DNA from: Methylophaga sp.
Lineage (GTDB): Bacteria; Pseudomonadota; Gammaproteobacteria; Nitrosococcales; Methylophagaceae
Length of the DNA: 64,000 nt
Assembly: GCF_009711715.1 (NCBI RefSeq)
Contig: NZ_VENF01000001.1
Span: 186,001 to 250,000, forward strand
Reading direction: 5' to 3'
The notes under the pieces were generated by a model. The model worked only from the letters and a program-made list of their open reading frames with translations, was not told where the DNA came from and ran no database searches. How positions within the stretch are numbered: the stretch's first letter is position 1; each line of letters starts with the position of its first letter. This document shows positions 18,118 through 28,385 of this stretch, piece by piece. The translations under genes were made by a program, and so were the position numbers.

Positions 18118-18534
18118 ATGACTAATACTCAAGCCAGGGTAAAAAAACTTCTTAAACCGAGCGAGGTCACTGCCTGCAAGCAACTGGCCGGCTCTGAACT
18201 CAATAACAACAAGCGAGCTGCCGCTTTGCTCGCCATTCATCAGGGCAAGACCCACGCACAGGCGGCAGAGACCAGCGGTCTTAGCCTTGGACAGATTAAA
18301 TATATCGTGACCCGGTTTCGAAAATTGGGTATGAATGCACTGGATGCAGTCAGGGAACGTCCTGAAAATTCAGTAGATACAGCCGTCGAAGTGCCGCTGA
18401 CCAAAAGCAAAAAAGCCAAGGCTGATAAAAAAGACAAGAAAGCTAAAAAAGATAAGCCTAAAAATAAAGATAAAAAGACAAAGAAAGATAAAAAAGACAA
18501 GAAAAAGAACAAAAAAAAGAATAAAAACAAATAA
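18118..18534 (+). CDS. Helix-turn-helix protein with polylysine tail
   Basis: 138 residues in two parts. Residues about 13-80 look like a homeodomain-type helix-turn-helix of the kind at the N-terminus of IS630-type transposases (RAAALLAIHQGKTHAQAAE, then TSGLSLGQIKYIVTRFRKLG). Residues about 95-138 are almost only Lys, Asp and Asn, as in histone H1-like or AlgP-like tails. No transposase catalytic domain follows, so this is not a transposase. A nucleoid-binding or regulatory role is inferred. It starts 18 bases after the DUF2726-like gene and probably shares its transcript. Confidence 0.7.
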   Translation: MTNTQARVKKLLKPSEVTACKQLAGSELNNNKRAAALLAIHQGKTHAQAAETSGLSLGQIKYIVTRFRKLGMNALDAVRERPENSVDTAVEVPLTKSKKAKADKKDKKAKKDKPKNKDKKTKKDKKDKKKNKKKNKNK

Positions 18535-18613
18535 TAAGCGTTGGAATTCATACGCTGCGCTTTATCATAACGCAGCTGGTTAAGGATGCCAGGGAGCATC
18601 TCAGGGGACGATT

Positions 18614-21169
18614 GTGAAACCACGCCTTTGGGTCGTTTTCATCAGATCTGTGTTTGCCATTGCTACATTGGCAATGACCACCACCAATCATGCTGAACCG
18701 GTTCCGCTGCGAGTAGGTGTTTATAACAATCCGCCCAAACTGATGCTCAACGAACAGCAGGAGCTCAGTGGCATCATGGGGGATTTATTACAGCAAATCG
18801 CCAGTCGTGAAAACTGGCGAATCGAGCCCGTCCCCTGCACCTGGAGTGCCTGCCTCCTTATGCTGGAAAACGGCGAACTGGATTTGTTGCCCGATGTGGC
18901 GAAAACCGGATCCCGCGAACAGCGCTATCAGTTTCACAGTGAACCGGCATTGATGAGCTGGTCACAGGTCTATACCGCGGACGATGTCAGGCTGGCTAAC
19001 CTGCTGGAACTGGATGGAAAAACAGTGGCTGTGCTGGAGGGCTCGGTGCAGGAAGACTACCTGCAGAACCTCGCCAGTAATTTTTCTCTTGATGTGAACT
19101 GGTTGCCCACCAAAAACCTTGATGCGGCCTTTGATGCTGTTGTTGGCGGGAAAGCCGATGCGGTGGTATCAAGTCATTATTACGGCAATAATAAAATGCA
19201 GGCGCTGTCGCTCAACACCACGCCGATTCTGTTTCAACCAGTGCGACTTTTTTACGCCGTTTCCCCTCAGCGAGAAGGTGCCATACTCGAAGTGATCGAT
19301 GCCTATCTGACTCGCTGGAAACTTATGCCCAGTTCAGTGTATTACCAGGTCTTGGAAAAATGGACGCTGCCAGCAAACAAAACTATCCCCTTGATCATCT
19401 GGTGGCTGGTGGCTGCACTGGTCATCATCGTGATGCTGATCGCCGGCTTCAATCAGGTCTTACGCAGACAGGTGAGTCTTAAGACCCGTGACCTGTTCGA
19501 GAGCGAGAACCGGCTCAATACAATTCTTAACAGTCTGGATGCGATTGTTTATATCAAAGACCGGCAACATCGTTATCGTTATATCAATCAAAAGATCACT
19601 GCTTTGACCGGCCTCAAACCCGAGGCTTTGCTGGGTGAAACCGATGAGAAAATTTTTAACAGGGAAACCTGTCAGCATCTCAGACACAATGATTCGAAAG
19701 TGCTTGAGTATGGTGAGCGGCTGGTTGAAGAAGAGGAAGTCAGTGACCTGGAAGCGGGCGGTAAACGCCACTTTTTGTCAGTAAAGATCCCGCTGCGCGA
19801 TGCCCGCAATAAAATTTATGCGCTGTGCGGCATATCAACCGATATCACCAATAATAAAAAAATGTATGAGCGCCTGCAGGCATTGGAGTTTTCTGATCCT
19901 CTGACTGGCCTTCCAAACCGGTTTGAGCTGTTCAGACGTATCGACAAGGTGCTGAAGGAAGACGCCGCAGCGAACGGTGCGGTAATGATGATTGATGTAG
20001 ATGACTTTAAAATCATCAATGAATCGCGTGGTCATGGTCATGGGGATGAATTGCTGACCCAAATTGCCCAGCGTCTGCTGTCCTTCGATGCGGACAATAT
20101 CAGTGTGTCCAGAATCAGTTCCGATGAATTTGCCTGTCTGGTTCAGATACCGGCAGAAAAAGACGCGAAACGGCTGACTACCACCATGGCCACTGAAATG
20201 AGACAACTTTTGTCGGTGCCTTATCAACTCAGCAATGGACATTACAATGCCACGGTCTGTATCGGCATCGCCTTATTCAGTGATGCCGGTGGTCAGACCG
20301 AACGCCTGGTCAGACTCGCAGATCTGGCACTTAATGAAGCCAAGCATCGCGGTCGAAACAGTCAGTGTTTCTTTTATCCGCAGATGCAGGAAGCGATTAA
20401 CCGTCGCAGCGTGCTGGAAGTCGCATTGCGAGATGCTATCGAGAACCGGCTAATGTCGCTGTATCTGCAACCTCAGGTTAATAAAAACGAAACGATTATC
20501 GGCATGGAAGCCTTGCTACGCTGGCATGACAGGGCGATGGGGCCGATTTCACCCACAGAGTTTATCCCGATTGCCGAAGACAGTGGCTTGATCATACCGC
20601 TCGGCCAATGGGTTATCGAAATGGCCTGCGAGGTGCTGTCACAGTGGCGGGGCGATTCAGAAAAAGCGGACTGGACGCTGGCCGTCAATATCAGCCCGCG
20701 TCAGTTCCGGCACAGCGGCTTTGTTGAACACGTCGAACAGATCATCAGACAAAAGGACATTGATGCCGACAGGCTTAAGTTTGAAATCACTGAAAATCTG
20801 CTCATAGATAATCTTGAGCAGGTGGCGGAACGTATGAACAGCCTGCAGTCACTCGGTATTCGCTTCTCGCTGGATGATTTCGGTACCGGCTATGCGTCAT
20901 TGAGCTATCTCAAGCTGTTACCAATTCATCAGCTCAAGATTGACCAGTCTTTTGTCCGGGAACTGACCCATAACCTGGATGATGAAGCAATTATCAAAAC
21001 CATTCTTGCACTGGGAGATAGCCTGGAACTGGCAGTGATTGCCGAAGGCGTGGAAACTCAGGAACAGGCCGCAAGACTGAAACAGTTGGGTTGTAACCAG
21101 TTTCAGGGGTTTCTGTATGGGCAGCCTGCACCGGCTGATGATTATTTCGAGCAACGTCATTGTGGTTGA
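18614..21169 (+). CDS. Membrane c-di-GMP phosphodiesterase with SBP3, PAS, degenerate GGDEF and EAL domains
   Basis: 851 residues. Signal peptide (about 1-27), periplasmic bacterial solute-binding family 3 domain (about 30-250), transmembrane helix (about 256-280), PAS (about 295-415), GGDEF (about 425-590) and EAL (about 600-848). The GGDEF signature reads ISSDEF, so cyclase activity is unlikely. The EAL motif is intact (GMEALLRW near residue 630) along with EITENL, DDFGTGYASL and AEGVET, so c-di-GMP hydrolysis is likely. The sensor would bind a small polar ligand. GTG start at 18614 is preceded by AGGGGA. Confidence 0.9.
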   Translation: MKPRLWVVFIRSVFAIATLAMTTTNHAEPVPLRVGVYNNPPKLMLNEQQELSGIMGDLLQQIASRENWRIEPVPCTWSACLLMLENGELDLLPDVAKTGSREQRYQFHSEPALMSWSQVYTADDVRLANLLELDGKTVAVLEGSVQEDYLQNLASNFSLDVNWLPTKNLDAAFDAVVGGKADAVVSSHYYGNNKMQALSLNTTPILFQPVRLFYAVSPQREGAILEVIDAYLTRWKLMPSSVYYQVLEKWTLPANKTIPLIIWWLVAALVIIVMLIAGFNQVLRRQVSLKTRDLFESENRLNTILNSLDAIVYIKDRQHRYRYINQKITALTGLKPEALLGETDEKIFNRETCQHLRHNDSKVLEYGERLVEEEEVSDLEAGGKRHFLSVKIPLRDARNKIYALCGISTDITNNKKMYERLQALEFSDPLTGLPNRFELFRRIDKVLKEDAAANGAVMMIDVDDFKIINESRGHGHGDELLTQIAQRLLSFDADNISVSRISSDEFACLVQIPAEKDAKRLTTTMATEMRQLLSVPYQLSNGHYNATVCIGIALFSDAGGQTERLVRLADLALNEAKHRGRNSQCFFYPQMQEAINRRSVLEVALRDAIENRLMSLYLQPQVNKNETIIGMEALLRWHDRAMGPISPTEFIPIAEDSGLIIPLGQWVIEMACEVLSQWRGDSEKADWTLAVNISPRQFRHSGFVEHVEQIIRQKDIDADRLKFEITENLLIDNLEQVAERMNSLQSLGIRFSLDDFGTGYASLSYLKLLPIHQLKIDQSFVRELTHNLDDEAIIKTILALGDSLELAVIAEGVETQEQAARLKQLGCNQFQGFLYGQPAPADDYFEQRHCG

Positions 21170-21280
21170 TCCAGATCATTGAGTCGCGATTTTGCTTAAC
21201 TCTCCGCTGTTATTGCCGATAACCTCTGCGAGCAGACGACAACATCAGTTCCAGTTGATGCTCGTTTCAAGGTAGAGGCA

Positions 21281-22861
21281 ATGAAGAAAAATTTACCCAT
21301 AACTGACAACGAAGTTACATTCGAAGAAGAACTCATTTCCACCACTGATCTGAAAGGTGCAATCACGGGATTCAATGCCGCGTTTGAAAAAGTCAGTGGT
21401 TTCCCTGGCGATGAAATGCTCGGAAAAAACCACAATCTTATCCGTCACCCGGATATGCCACCGGCGGCATTTGAAGACTTGTGGAATACCATCAAGACCA
21501 AAAATCACTGGATGGGTATCGTTAAAAACCGTAGTAAAAACGGTGGTTATTACTGGGTTGATGCCTATATAACACCGATTTTTAACGGTCAGCAAATCGT
21601 TGGCTATGAATCGGTCCGTGTTAGACCCAAAGCGGAATACGTTAAGCGGGCACAAACGCTTTACCAGCAAATCAACGCCGGCAAAAAGCCCCGGCTTGGC
21701 AGTATCTTCAATCGCTTCGGACTGAAGCATAAAAGTGCGTTAAGCATGAGTGTTGTACTCATGCTGAGCATGATTACCAGCCAACTGGATATCGTTGAGG
21801 CATTACCGTTTTTCTTACCCATCATCATTCCGTTGCTGGTTGGTGCAGCATCCTATGGCCTGTTGAACAAATGGGTATTTTCCAGCCTGGACCAGGCATT
21901 GAAAGAAGCCCGCAAGGAAGTCGATAATCCGTTGATGGCCATGGTTTATACCGGTAATAATGATGAAATTGGTCAATTGACGCTGGTGAACAAACTGACG
22001 CAGGCCAAACTAAACACGGTGCTGGTCAGACTGAGGGATACGGCTTCAAAAATCGACGCGGAAGCGCAGGATACCTTCAGCTCGCAACAGTCCATCATGG
22101 AGTCGATCCAGTCACAGGCTTCACAAACCGACCAGGTGGCTACGGCCATGACGGAGATGAGCTCAAGCATTCAGGAAGTCTCGAATAATGCCAGCAGAGC
22201 AGCGTCAACGGCATCAGAAGTTGATGACCTGACTAAAGCCAGTGAGCGCAAATCCTCAACGGCGGTCAGTAGTCTTGGTTCGCTGGATGCCGCTTTCAGT
22301 GATATCAACAGCATCATTAGTGAACTGGAAGACGACTCCAGTGCCATTAATCCCATTGTCGGTGTTATCAGTGATATTGCCGAACAGACTAATCTGCTGG
22401 CGCTGAACGCGGCCATCGAGGCAGCACGGGCAGGAGAGTATGGCCGGGGGTTTGCTGTGGTGGCGGATGAAGTCCGCTCGCTCGCAAGCCGCACTCAGCA
22501 ATCGACACAAGAGATTTCCAAGCTTATCCAGAAGCTGGATCAGGCAGTCAATAAGGTGGTTTCCGGCATGAAAAAGACACAGGAAACTGCCTCATCAAGC
22601 CGCGAAGACATTTCCGCGTCGATTACCTCCGTAACCAGTATCAAGGACAAGGTGCAAGAGCTGAATGATCTTAATACGCTGATAGCGACTGCGGTTGAGG
22701 AGCAGAGTGCAGTCAGTGAAGATATTAACCGTAATGTGGTGCAGATCAGTACTGACGCCGAAAGCGTGGTTTCCAACGCCAACCTGGTCAATACCAATGC
22801 GGAAAATCTGGCGGAAGAATCATCCGCCTTACTCAATATGATCCGACGTTTCAGTCAGTAA
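21281..22861 (+). CDS. PAS-containing methyl-accepting chemotaxis protein (Aer-like)
   Basis: 526 residues. An N-terminal PAS domain (about residues 10-110, containing [20 protein letters not shown] and [16 protein letters not shown]) is of the Aer type that holds FAD in redox sensors. Two closely spaced hydrophobic segments follow (about 150-195), with no periplasmic domain. The signalling hairpin tip [19 protein letters not shown] (around residues 368-386) is conserved. Likely controls motility in response to redox or oxygen state; FAD binding is inferred. Follows the c-di-GMP gene by 111 bases on the same strand. Confidence 0.92.
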   Translation: MKKNLPITDNEVTFEEELISTTDLKGAITGFNAAFEKVSGFPGDEMLGKNHNLIRHPDMPPAAFEDLWNTIKTKNHWMGIVKNRSKNGGYYWVDAYITPIFNGQQIVGYESVRVRPKAEYVKRAQTLYQQINAGKKPRLGSIFNRFGLKHKSALSMSVVLMLSMITSQLDIVEALPFFLPIIIPLLVGAASYGLLNKWVFSSLDQALKEARKEVDNPLMAMVYTGNNDEIGQLTLVNKLTQAKLNTVLVRLRDTASKIDAEAQDTFSSQQSIMESIQSQASQTDQVATAMTEMSSSIQEVSNNASRAASTASEVDDLTKASERKSSTAVSSLGSLDAAFSDINSIISELEDDSSAINPIVGVISDIAEQTNLLALNAAIEAARAGEYGRGFAVVADEVRSLASRTQQSTQEISKLIQKLDQAVNKVVSGMKKTQETASSSREDISASITSVTSIKDKVQELNDLNTLIATAVEEQSAVSEDINRNVVQISTDAESVVSNANLVNTNAENLAEESSALLNMIRRFSQ

Positions 22862-22865
22862 TAAA

Positions 22866-22906
22866 AAAACGGCATTGAGGCAAGTTACTCGCCGCAATGC
22901 CGTTTT
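22866..22906. terminator. Bidirectional terminator between the chemoreceptor and glycine-zipper genes
   Basis: A perfect 12-bp inverted repeat (AAAACGGCATTG at 22866-22877, CAATGCCGTTTT at 22895-22906) gives A-tracts and T-tracts on both strands. It serves the plus-strand chemoreceptor and the convergent minus-strand gene. Confidence 0.85.
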
Positions 22907-22929
22907 GTCAGTCAGTGCTGTATGTTTGG

Positions 22930-23238
22930 TTAACAGTTGCCTTTTTTAGCTTGTCCCGGCGGGCAGAAATGGCCACCATGATGATCATCAATATAAATTT
23001 CACCGTGATGACGATCATGACGGTGACCATCTTCATCAGTATTGACTGCAACACCTGCGGCTGCACCGACAGCACCGCCAATCATGGCACCGTCCTTACC
23101 GCCAACTTCATTACCTACAGCCGCACCGATGGCACCACCTATGCCGCCTCCGACTGCCGCATCCAGCGTGGATGAGTCATCAGCCAGAATCGGTACTGAA
23201 AATAAACCAAAACTTATTAAAATCATCATGAGCTTCAT
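22930..23238 (-). CDS. Exported glycine-zipper protein with His-rich CPPGxAKK tail
   Basis: 102 residues. Signal peptide MKLMMILISFGLFSVPILA, then an alanine/glycine zipper (about residues 27-65, VGGGIGGAIGAAVGNEVGG) of the type that inserts into or spans a membrane. The C-terminus is His-rich (HRHDRHHG, DDHHGGH) and ends in CPPGQAKKGNC, a motif shared with RcnB/CigR-like periplasmic proteins. Metal binding is suggested by the histidines but unproven. I start at 23238, the Met before the signal peptide, preceded by GGAAG; an upstream in-frame start is less likely. Confidence 0.75.
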   Translation of the reverse strand: MKLMMILISFGLFSVPILADDSSTLDAAVGGGIGGAIGAAVGNEVGGKDGAMIGGAVGAAAGVAVNTDEDGHRHDRHHGEIYIDDHHGGHFCPPGQAKKGNC

Positions 23239-23367
23239 ACGAAGTACTTCCACGTTAATGCTTCGTAATATGACAGTTTTTGACAACTAAGTCTGTGATG
23301 CTTTTCTGATGTTATGAAAACAGGAACGGCCAATTAGGGAAGTCTTCCATGTTCAAATTTCAGGCAC

Positions 23368-23402
23368 AAAAAAAGCAGTTATCGCTATGCGAATAACTGC
23401 TT
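23368..23402 (-). terminator. Terminator after the tRNA-Ser/tRNA-Arg pair
   Basis: On the minus strand a 10-bp stem (AAGCAGTTAT with ATAACTGCTT, 23373-23402) ends in a run of seven Ts. It lies just past the tRNA-Arg 3' end. Confidence 0.85.
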
Positions 23403-23418
23403 AATTGTATTTACTTTT

Positions 23419-23495
23419 TGGCGCGCCCGGGAGGATTCGAACCTCCGACCGCCTGGTTCGTAGCCAGGTACTCTATCCAGCTGAGCTACGGGCGC
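23419..23495 (-). tRNA. tRNA-Arg(ACG)
   Basis: Minus-strand cloverleaf with acceptor GCGCCCG/CGGGCGC, D-arm TAGCTCAGCTGGATAGAG, anticodon loop CTACGAA within CCTGG/CCAGG, T-loop GTTCGAATC, discriminator G and an encoded CCA. The anticodon is ACG (A34 becomes inosine), reading CGU/CGC/CGA. Confidence 0.97.
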
Positions 23496-23544
23496 TAAAG
23501 CCGTTTATTATACTAACATTCACTGATGTCCGCAATAATAATTC

Positions 23545-23634
23545 TGGCGGAGAGCGAGGGATTCGAACCCTCGATAGGGGTTAACCTATACGCCCTTAGC
23601 AGGGGCGCGCCTTCAGCCACTCGGCCAGCTCTCC
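23545..23634 (-). tRNA. tRNA-Ser(GCT)
   Basis: Minus-strand type II tRNA with acceptor GGAGAGC/GCTCTCC, anticodon loop CTGCTAA (anticodon GCT), a long variable arm as expected for serine, T-loop GTTCGAATC and an encoded CCA. It lies between csrA and tRNA-Arg as in E. coli. Confidence 0.97.
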
Positions 23635-23689
23635 ATCAAAGCGGCACAGTATAACAGATGTAATTTATTTGGCTAGTGATAACGTGAAA

Positions 23690-23875
23690 TTAACCGGCAT
23701 TCGGGTGATCTTTTTCCTGCTGGATGCGATCATAGATTTCTTCACGATGCACAGAGACATCTTTAGGTGCGTCAACACCGATTCTGACTTGGTTGCCTTT
23801 GACACCAAGCACATTAACGACAACATCATCACCGATGATGAGGGATTCGCCGACACGACGTGTGAGTATTAACAT
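23690..23875 (-). CDS. csrA: Carbon storage regulator CsrA
   Basis: 61 residues, the usual size. The translational regulator binds GGA motifs in mRNA leaders. Key RNA-binding residues L4 and R44 are present ([21 protein letters not shown]). The ribosome site on the minus strand is AGGGGA followed by an A-run, itself a GGA motif, so autoregulation as in other species is plausible. Upstream is lysC and downstream two tRNAs, the classic gammaproteobacterial order. Confidence 0.97.
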   Translation of the reverse strand: MLILTRRVGESLIIGDDVVVNVLGVKGNQVRIGVDAPKDVSVHREEIYDRIQQEKDHPNAG

Positions 23876-23982
23876 GATTTTTTCCCCTTTACTCTCAAAA
23901 GCAGGCCGAGGTCACCAGGAGAAAACTTGAATTCTTCCATGCAGTAAGGCCTCGTGCCTTGTCCTGTTTAATAAATATTTCC

Positions 23983-24028
23983 ATGTCACAGAGATCTTAA
24001 GCGTCTCTTTTAGTGTGGACTGTGACAT
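23983..24028. other. Inverted repeat in the csrA-lysC gap
   Basis: A perfect 9-bp inverted repeat (ATGTCACAG at 23983-23991, CTGTGACAT at 24020-24028) with a 28-base spacer that itself has an AGA/TCT pairing. It sits in the 238-base gap between lysC and csrA. It could be the lysC 3' hairpin, part of the csrA leader or an operator. Confidence 0.5.
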
Positions 24029-24113
24029 AGTCGTAACTACTCCACAATCCTGTGTCATTTTATCAGGAAGTTATGTTGTTCGCGAGATAAATGTAACAGT
24101 TTAGTGACAAAAA

Positions 24114-25340
24114 TCAGGCAGCTGGATCCTGTTCCAGATTGAAAGCCTTATGCAAAGCACGAACACCTAATTCCAGGTATTTTTCATTGACTACCACGGA
24201 AATTTTGATTTCAGAAGTCGAAATCATTTCGATATTAATGTTTTCATCTGCCAGTGCAGAAAACATACTACTCGCAATTCCGGCGTGTGAACGCATGCCG
24301 ACACCGACGACGGATATCTTGGCAATATGATCATCGCCATTGACTTCACGCGCACCGAGTTTTTCTGCAGTTTTCTCCAGAATCTTCAGTGCCGACTTGT
24401 AATCATTGCGGTGGACAGTGAAAGTAAAGTCAGTAGTTGAATCATGGCCGGTGTTCTGGATGATCATATCGACTTCGATATTCTGTGCCGCGACCGGGCC
24501 CAGAATTTGCGAGGCGATGCCGGGGTGATCAGGCACACCCAGCACGGTGATTTTTGCTTCATCCCGGTTAAACGCGATACCTGAAATAAGAGCTTGTTCC
24601 ATTGATGGGTCCTCTGCAGCGATCAGTGTGCCACCACCTTCTGTAAAAGAAGAGAGCACACGAAGCGGAACATTATATTTACTGGCAAATTCGACTGAGC
24701 GAATCTGCAATACCTTGGCACCTAAGCTGGCCATTTCCAGCATTTCTTCAAAGGTGATGTGATCGAGGCGACGGGCTTCAGGCACGACGCGCGGGTCAGT
24801 GGTATAAACGCCATCGACATCAGTATAGATCTGGCATTCGTCGGCTTTTAAGGCGGCTGCCAGTGCGACTGCCGTAGTATCACTGCCGCCGCGACCCAGC
24901 GTGGTGATATTGCCGTCTTCATCACAGCCCTGAAAACCGGCGACGACGACGACTTTGCCCTGTTTCAGATCAGTGCGAATTTTGTCATCGTCAATCTCGG
25001 TAATGCGTGCCTTGTTGTGGGCGTTATCGGTTAGGATACGTACCTGACTGCCGGTATAGGACACAGCCGGCATGCCCATCTGCTGCAGCGTCATGCTGAG
25101 CAGCGCGATGGTAACCTGTTCGCCGGTCGATAGTAATACATCCAGTTCGCGGCCGCGCGGGTCTTCATTTAACTGTTTGGCTAAATCAATCAGCCGGTTG
25201 GTTTCACCGCTCATGGCTGAGACCACAACAACCATATCGTGACCCTGGTTGCGGTAATCGATAACTTTTTTGGCGACTTCTTTGATGCGCTCCACTGAGC
25301 CTACGGACGTCCCGCCGTATTTCTGTACGATAAGTGACAT
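24114..25340 (-). CDS. lysC: Aspartate kinase
   Basis: 408 residues. Phosphorylates aspartate, first step to lysine, threonine and methionine. The kinase domain begins [19 protein letters not shown], and two C-terminal ACT regulatory domains follow (about residues 265-405), typical of the Pseudomonas-type single-chain enzyme, usually feedback-controlled by lysine and threonine. Its start lies 2 bases from the alaS stop, so it is co-transcribed with alaS and no lysine riboswitch can sit directly before it. Confidence 0.96.
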   Translation of the reverse strand: MSLIVQKYGGTSVGSVERIKEVAKKVIDYRNQGHDMVVVVSAMSGETNRLIDLAKQLNEDPRGRELDVLLSTGEQVTIALLSMTLQQMGMPAVSYTGSQVRILTDNAHNKARITEIDDDKIRTDLKQGKVVVVAGFQGCDEDGNITTLGRGGSDTTAVALAAALKADECQIYTDVDGVYTTDPRVVPEARRLDHITFEEMLEMASLGAKVLQIRSVEFASKYNVPLRVLSSFTEGGGTLIAAEDPSMEQALISGIAFNRDEAKITVLGVPDHPGIASQILGPVAAQNIEVDMIIQNTGHDSTTDFTFTVHRNDYKSALKILEKTAEKLGAREVNGDDHIAKISVVGVGMRSHAGIASSMFSALADENINIEMISTSEIKISVVVNEKYLELGVRALHKAFNLEQDPAA

Positions 25341-25342
25341 GC

Positions 25343-27946
25343 TTAGTTTTCCAGCTTAGATCCGACCCAGTCTGAGACAGAGGCCAAAGCCGCTGCCAAG
25401 TTCTGAGGCTCATTACCGCCGCCCTGTGCCATATCCGGACGACCGCCACCTTTACCACCGACCTGACTGGCTACATGCCCGACCAGATCGCCGGCGCGGA
25501 TTTTATCGGTAATGTCCTTGGTTACGCCAGCAATAATTGTGATTTTTTCATCCTTGACCGAAGTCAGAACGATAGCAGCACTGCCCAGCTTGTTTTTAAG
25601 CTGATCGACTGCTTCACGCAGCGCTTTACCGTCGGCGCCTTCGAGCGTCGAGGCGAGCACCTTGATGCCGTTAATGTCCTTGGCATCATTCGCCAGATCA
25701 TCACCGGCACTGCTGGCCAGTTTGGCTTTCAGGCTTTCCAGTTCTTTTTCCAGTTCGCGGTTGCGCTGGACCAGGGCCGTGGCTTTGTCCTGCACATTTT
25801 CCGGCTTGGCTTTAAGCAGCTCGGAGACCTGCTTCAATGTATTGACAGTGGTGTCAACATAATCCAGCGCAGTCTCACCGGTCACTGCTTCAATCCGACG
25901 CACACCGGAGGCAATACCGGCTTCTGCCGTAATCTTGAACAGACCGATATCCCCCGTGTTGCTGACATGGGTGCCACCACAGAGCTCGATTGAGAAATCG
26001 CTCATGCTCAGCACGCGCACTTTTTCATCATATTTTTCACCGAACAGTGCCATCGCGCCGCTTTGCTTGGCTTCTTCCAGCGCCATCAGTCTGGTCTCAA
26101 CCGGGTGATTGAGACGGATCTGCTGATTGACCATGCGTTCGATTTCATGCAGCTGAGCATCCGTCAGCGGTTCAAAGTGAGAGAAATCAAAGCGCAGCCG
26201 GTGCGGGTCAACCAAAGAGCCTTTTTGTGTGACATGGTCACCCAGCACTTTACGCAGCGCGGCATGCAGAAGATGTGTAGCGGAATGATTCAGCGCTGTG
26301 GCCCGGCGGTTGTTTTCATCAATTTGCGCGGTGACTTTCTGTCCCACCTGGAATCGACCATGCTCACAGCGGCCGATATGGGTAAAGGCTTTGCCTTGCT
26401 TGCGGGTGTCGGTCACAGTAAAGCTGGCGGTGTCAGTGGTGATTTCACCATGATCGCCGACCTGACCACCGGATTCGGCATAGAAGGGCGTATTGTCGAG
26501 GACCAGAATGCCTTCCTGTCCTTCGGCCAGGCTGTCGACATGTTCACCATTCAGAATAATGTCAGTAATGGTGCCGTCTTCCTGGCTATGTTCATAGCCG
26601 CAGAATTCAGTCTCACTGTCGATATTAACCTGTTCGGTCATGCCACCGCCGAACTGGCTGGCACTGCGGGCACGTGAGCGTTGTTCTTCCATCGCACGTT
26701 CAAAACCGGCGATGTCGATAGTCAGGCCCCGTTCGCGGGCGATATCGGCGGTAAGGTCAATCGGGAAACCATAGGTATCGTAGAGGAGAAAAACGGTTTC
26801 ACCCGGAATTTCCTTGTCGGCCATTTCTTCAATCGCCTGGTCCAGAATACGCAGACCGTTATCGAGCGTATCGGCAAAGCGGTTTTCTTCCTGCAGCAGC
26901 GCTTTTTCAACCAGCGGCTGTGCCTGGGTCAATTCCGGGAAAGCGTCGCCCATTTCGTCAACGAGTGGCTGTACCAGTTTGTAGAAAAAGGCGTCTTTGA
27001 GACCCAGTTTGTGACCATGACGAATGGCGCGACGGATAATGCGGCGCAAAACATAACCCCGGCCTTCATTGGAAGGATGGACACCATCGGCAATCATAAA
27101 CGAGCACGAGCGGATGTGGTCAGCAATGACACGCAGTGAAAAATTGCTGCTGTCTTGTGTACCGGACAAGGCCTGAATCGCTTTGATGAGGTGCTGGAAC
27201 AGGTCGATATCGTAATTGTTGTGGACGTTTTGCAGAACGGCAGCCAGACGCTCCAGCCCCATGCCGGTATCGACAGAAGGCTTTGGCAGCGGTGTCAGGG
27301 TGCCGTCTGCACTGCGGTTGTATTGCATGAAGACGAGATTCCAGATCTCGATATAGCGGTCGCCGTCCTCTTCCGGTGTGCCCGGTGGGCCACCAGCAAC
27401 GTCCGGGCCGTGGTCATAGAAAATCTCGGAGCAGGGGCCGCAGGGGCCGGTATCCCCCATGGACCAGAAATTATCTTTGGCACCAATACGGGAGAAACGC
27501 TCGGAAGAAATACCGATTTCCTTGAGCCAGATATCGGCAGCCTCATCATCTTCTTCAAACACGGTAACCCAGAGTTTTTCCGGCGGCAGTCCCAGCGTGT
27601 CGGTCAGAAATTCCCAGGCGTATTGAATGGCTTCACGCTTGAAATAGTCACCGAAGCTGAAGTTGCCCAACATTTCAAAGAAGGTATGGTGACGGGCAGT
27701 GTAACCGACGTTTTCCAGGTCATTGTGCTTGCCCCCGGCACGCACGCAACGCTGGGTGGTCACTGCACGAGTGTAGGCGCGAGTTTCTTGCCCCAGAAAG
27801 GTTTCCTTGAACTGCACCATGCCTGCATTGGTAAATAACAGGGTAGGGTCATTGGCAGGTACCAGCGGACTGCTGGGAACCACCTGATGTCCCTTGCCGG
27901 CAAAGAAGTCGAGGAACAATTTGCGTATATCAGCGCTACTTTTCAT
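25343..27946 (-). CDS. alaS: Alanine-tRNA ligase
   Basis: 867 residues. Class II synthetase charging tRNA-Ala. Visible are the aminoacylation core ([15 protein letters not shown]), the editing domain zinc motif [16 protein letters not shown] and CGGTHV, and the C-terminal DHHA1 domain with [14 protein letters not shown]. Starts 11 bases inside the recX gene, showing tight coupling. Confidence 0.97.
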   Translation of the reverse strand: MKSSADIRKLFLDFFAGKGHQVVPSSPLVPANDPTLLFTNAGMVQFKETFLGQETRAYTRAVTTQRCVRAGGKHNDLENVGYTARHHTFFEMLGNFSFGDYFKREAIQYAWEFLTDTLGLPPEKLWVTVFEEDDEAADIWLKEIGISSERFSRIGAKDNFWSMGDTGPCGPCSEIFYDHGPDVAGGPPGTPEEDGDRYIEIWNLVFMQYNRSADGTLTPLPKPSVDTGMGLERLAAVLQNVHNNYDIDLFQHLIKAIQALSGTQDSSNFSLRVIADHIRSCSFMIADGVHPSNEGRGYVLRRIIRRAIRHGHKLGLKDAFFYKLVQPLVDEMGDAFPELTQAQPLVEKALLQEENRFADTLDNGLRILDQAIEEMADKEIPGETVFLLYDTYGFPIDLTADIARERGLTIDIAGFERAMEEQRSRARSASQFGGGMTEQVNIDSETEFCGYEHSQEDGTITDIILNGEHVDSLAEGQEGILVLDNTPFYAESGGQVGDHGEITTDTASFTVTDTRKQGKAFTHIGRCEHGRFQVGQKVTAQIDENNRRATALNHSATHLLHAALRKVLGDHVTQKGSLVDPHRLRFDFSHFEPLTDAQLHEIERMVNQQIRLNHPVETRLMALEEAKQSGAMALFGEKYDEKVRVLSMSDFSIELCGGTHVSNTGDIGLFKITAEAGIASGVRRIEAVTGETALDYVDTTVNTLKQVSELLKAKPENVQDKATALVQRNRELEKELESLKAKLASSAGDDLANDAKDINGIKVLASTLEGADGKALREAVDQLKNKLGSAAIVLTSVKDEKITIIAGVTKDITDKIRAGDLVGHVASQVGGKGGGRPDMAQGGGNEPQNLAAALASVSDWVGSKLEN

Positions 27947-28385
27947 CGTCGGTTACGTTAAAACTTTCCGTTATTTCATCATGAGTAAAACCGCGGTACT
28001 GTAAAAACCGTTGCTGTTTGGCCCGGTCTTTAAAGTCTTCAGGGTCATGCTCGCCAAAGCGTTTGCTTCTGACCTCGGCAGCCAGTGCAAACCAGTCAAT
28101 TTCTGCCTGTTGCAGGCTGTCCGTGATTATGTCGGAGGCCACGCCACGTTCTTTTAATTCCATCCGAATCCGGACACTGCCATAACCGCGATTAATGCGG
28201 GAATTGACAAAGCTCTCAGCATATCGCCGATCACTTTGCAGCCCGGCCTGCTGCAGCTTGGCCAGGCTGTCTTCTATTTCAAACTCGTCGAAGCCGGATT
28301 TTTTCAGCTTGCGGCTCAGTTCCAGTGCACTATGTTCGCGGCGGGCCAGATAGCTCACTGCCTGTTCACTGGCGGTTTTTTTCAC
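27936..28385 (-). CDS. recX: Regulatory protein RecX
   Basis: 149 residues. Modulates RecA filaments. Built of three-helix repeats, with [19 protein letters not shown] near the start and [13 protein letters not shown] in the middle, as in the family. Overlaps recA by 4 bases upstream and alaS by 11 bases downstream. Confidence 0.95.
   Translation of the reverse strand: MKKTASEQAVSYLARREHSALELSRKLKKSGFDEFEIEDSLAKLQQAGLQSDRRYAESFVNSRINRGYGSVRIRMELKERGVASDIITDSLQQAEIDWFALAAEVRSKRFGEHDPEDFKDRAKQQRFLQYRGFTHDEITESFNVTDDEK

Noticed and set aside
18240..18623. Minus-strand frame rich in Leu/Phe
   Set aside because: It is the complement of the polylysine tail (AAA/AAG read backwards as Phe/Leu); not a membrane protein.
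25341..25342. Lysine riboswitch before lysC
   Set aside because: alaS ends 2 bases before lysC; no leader exists.
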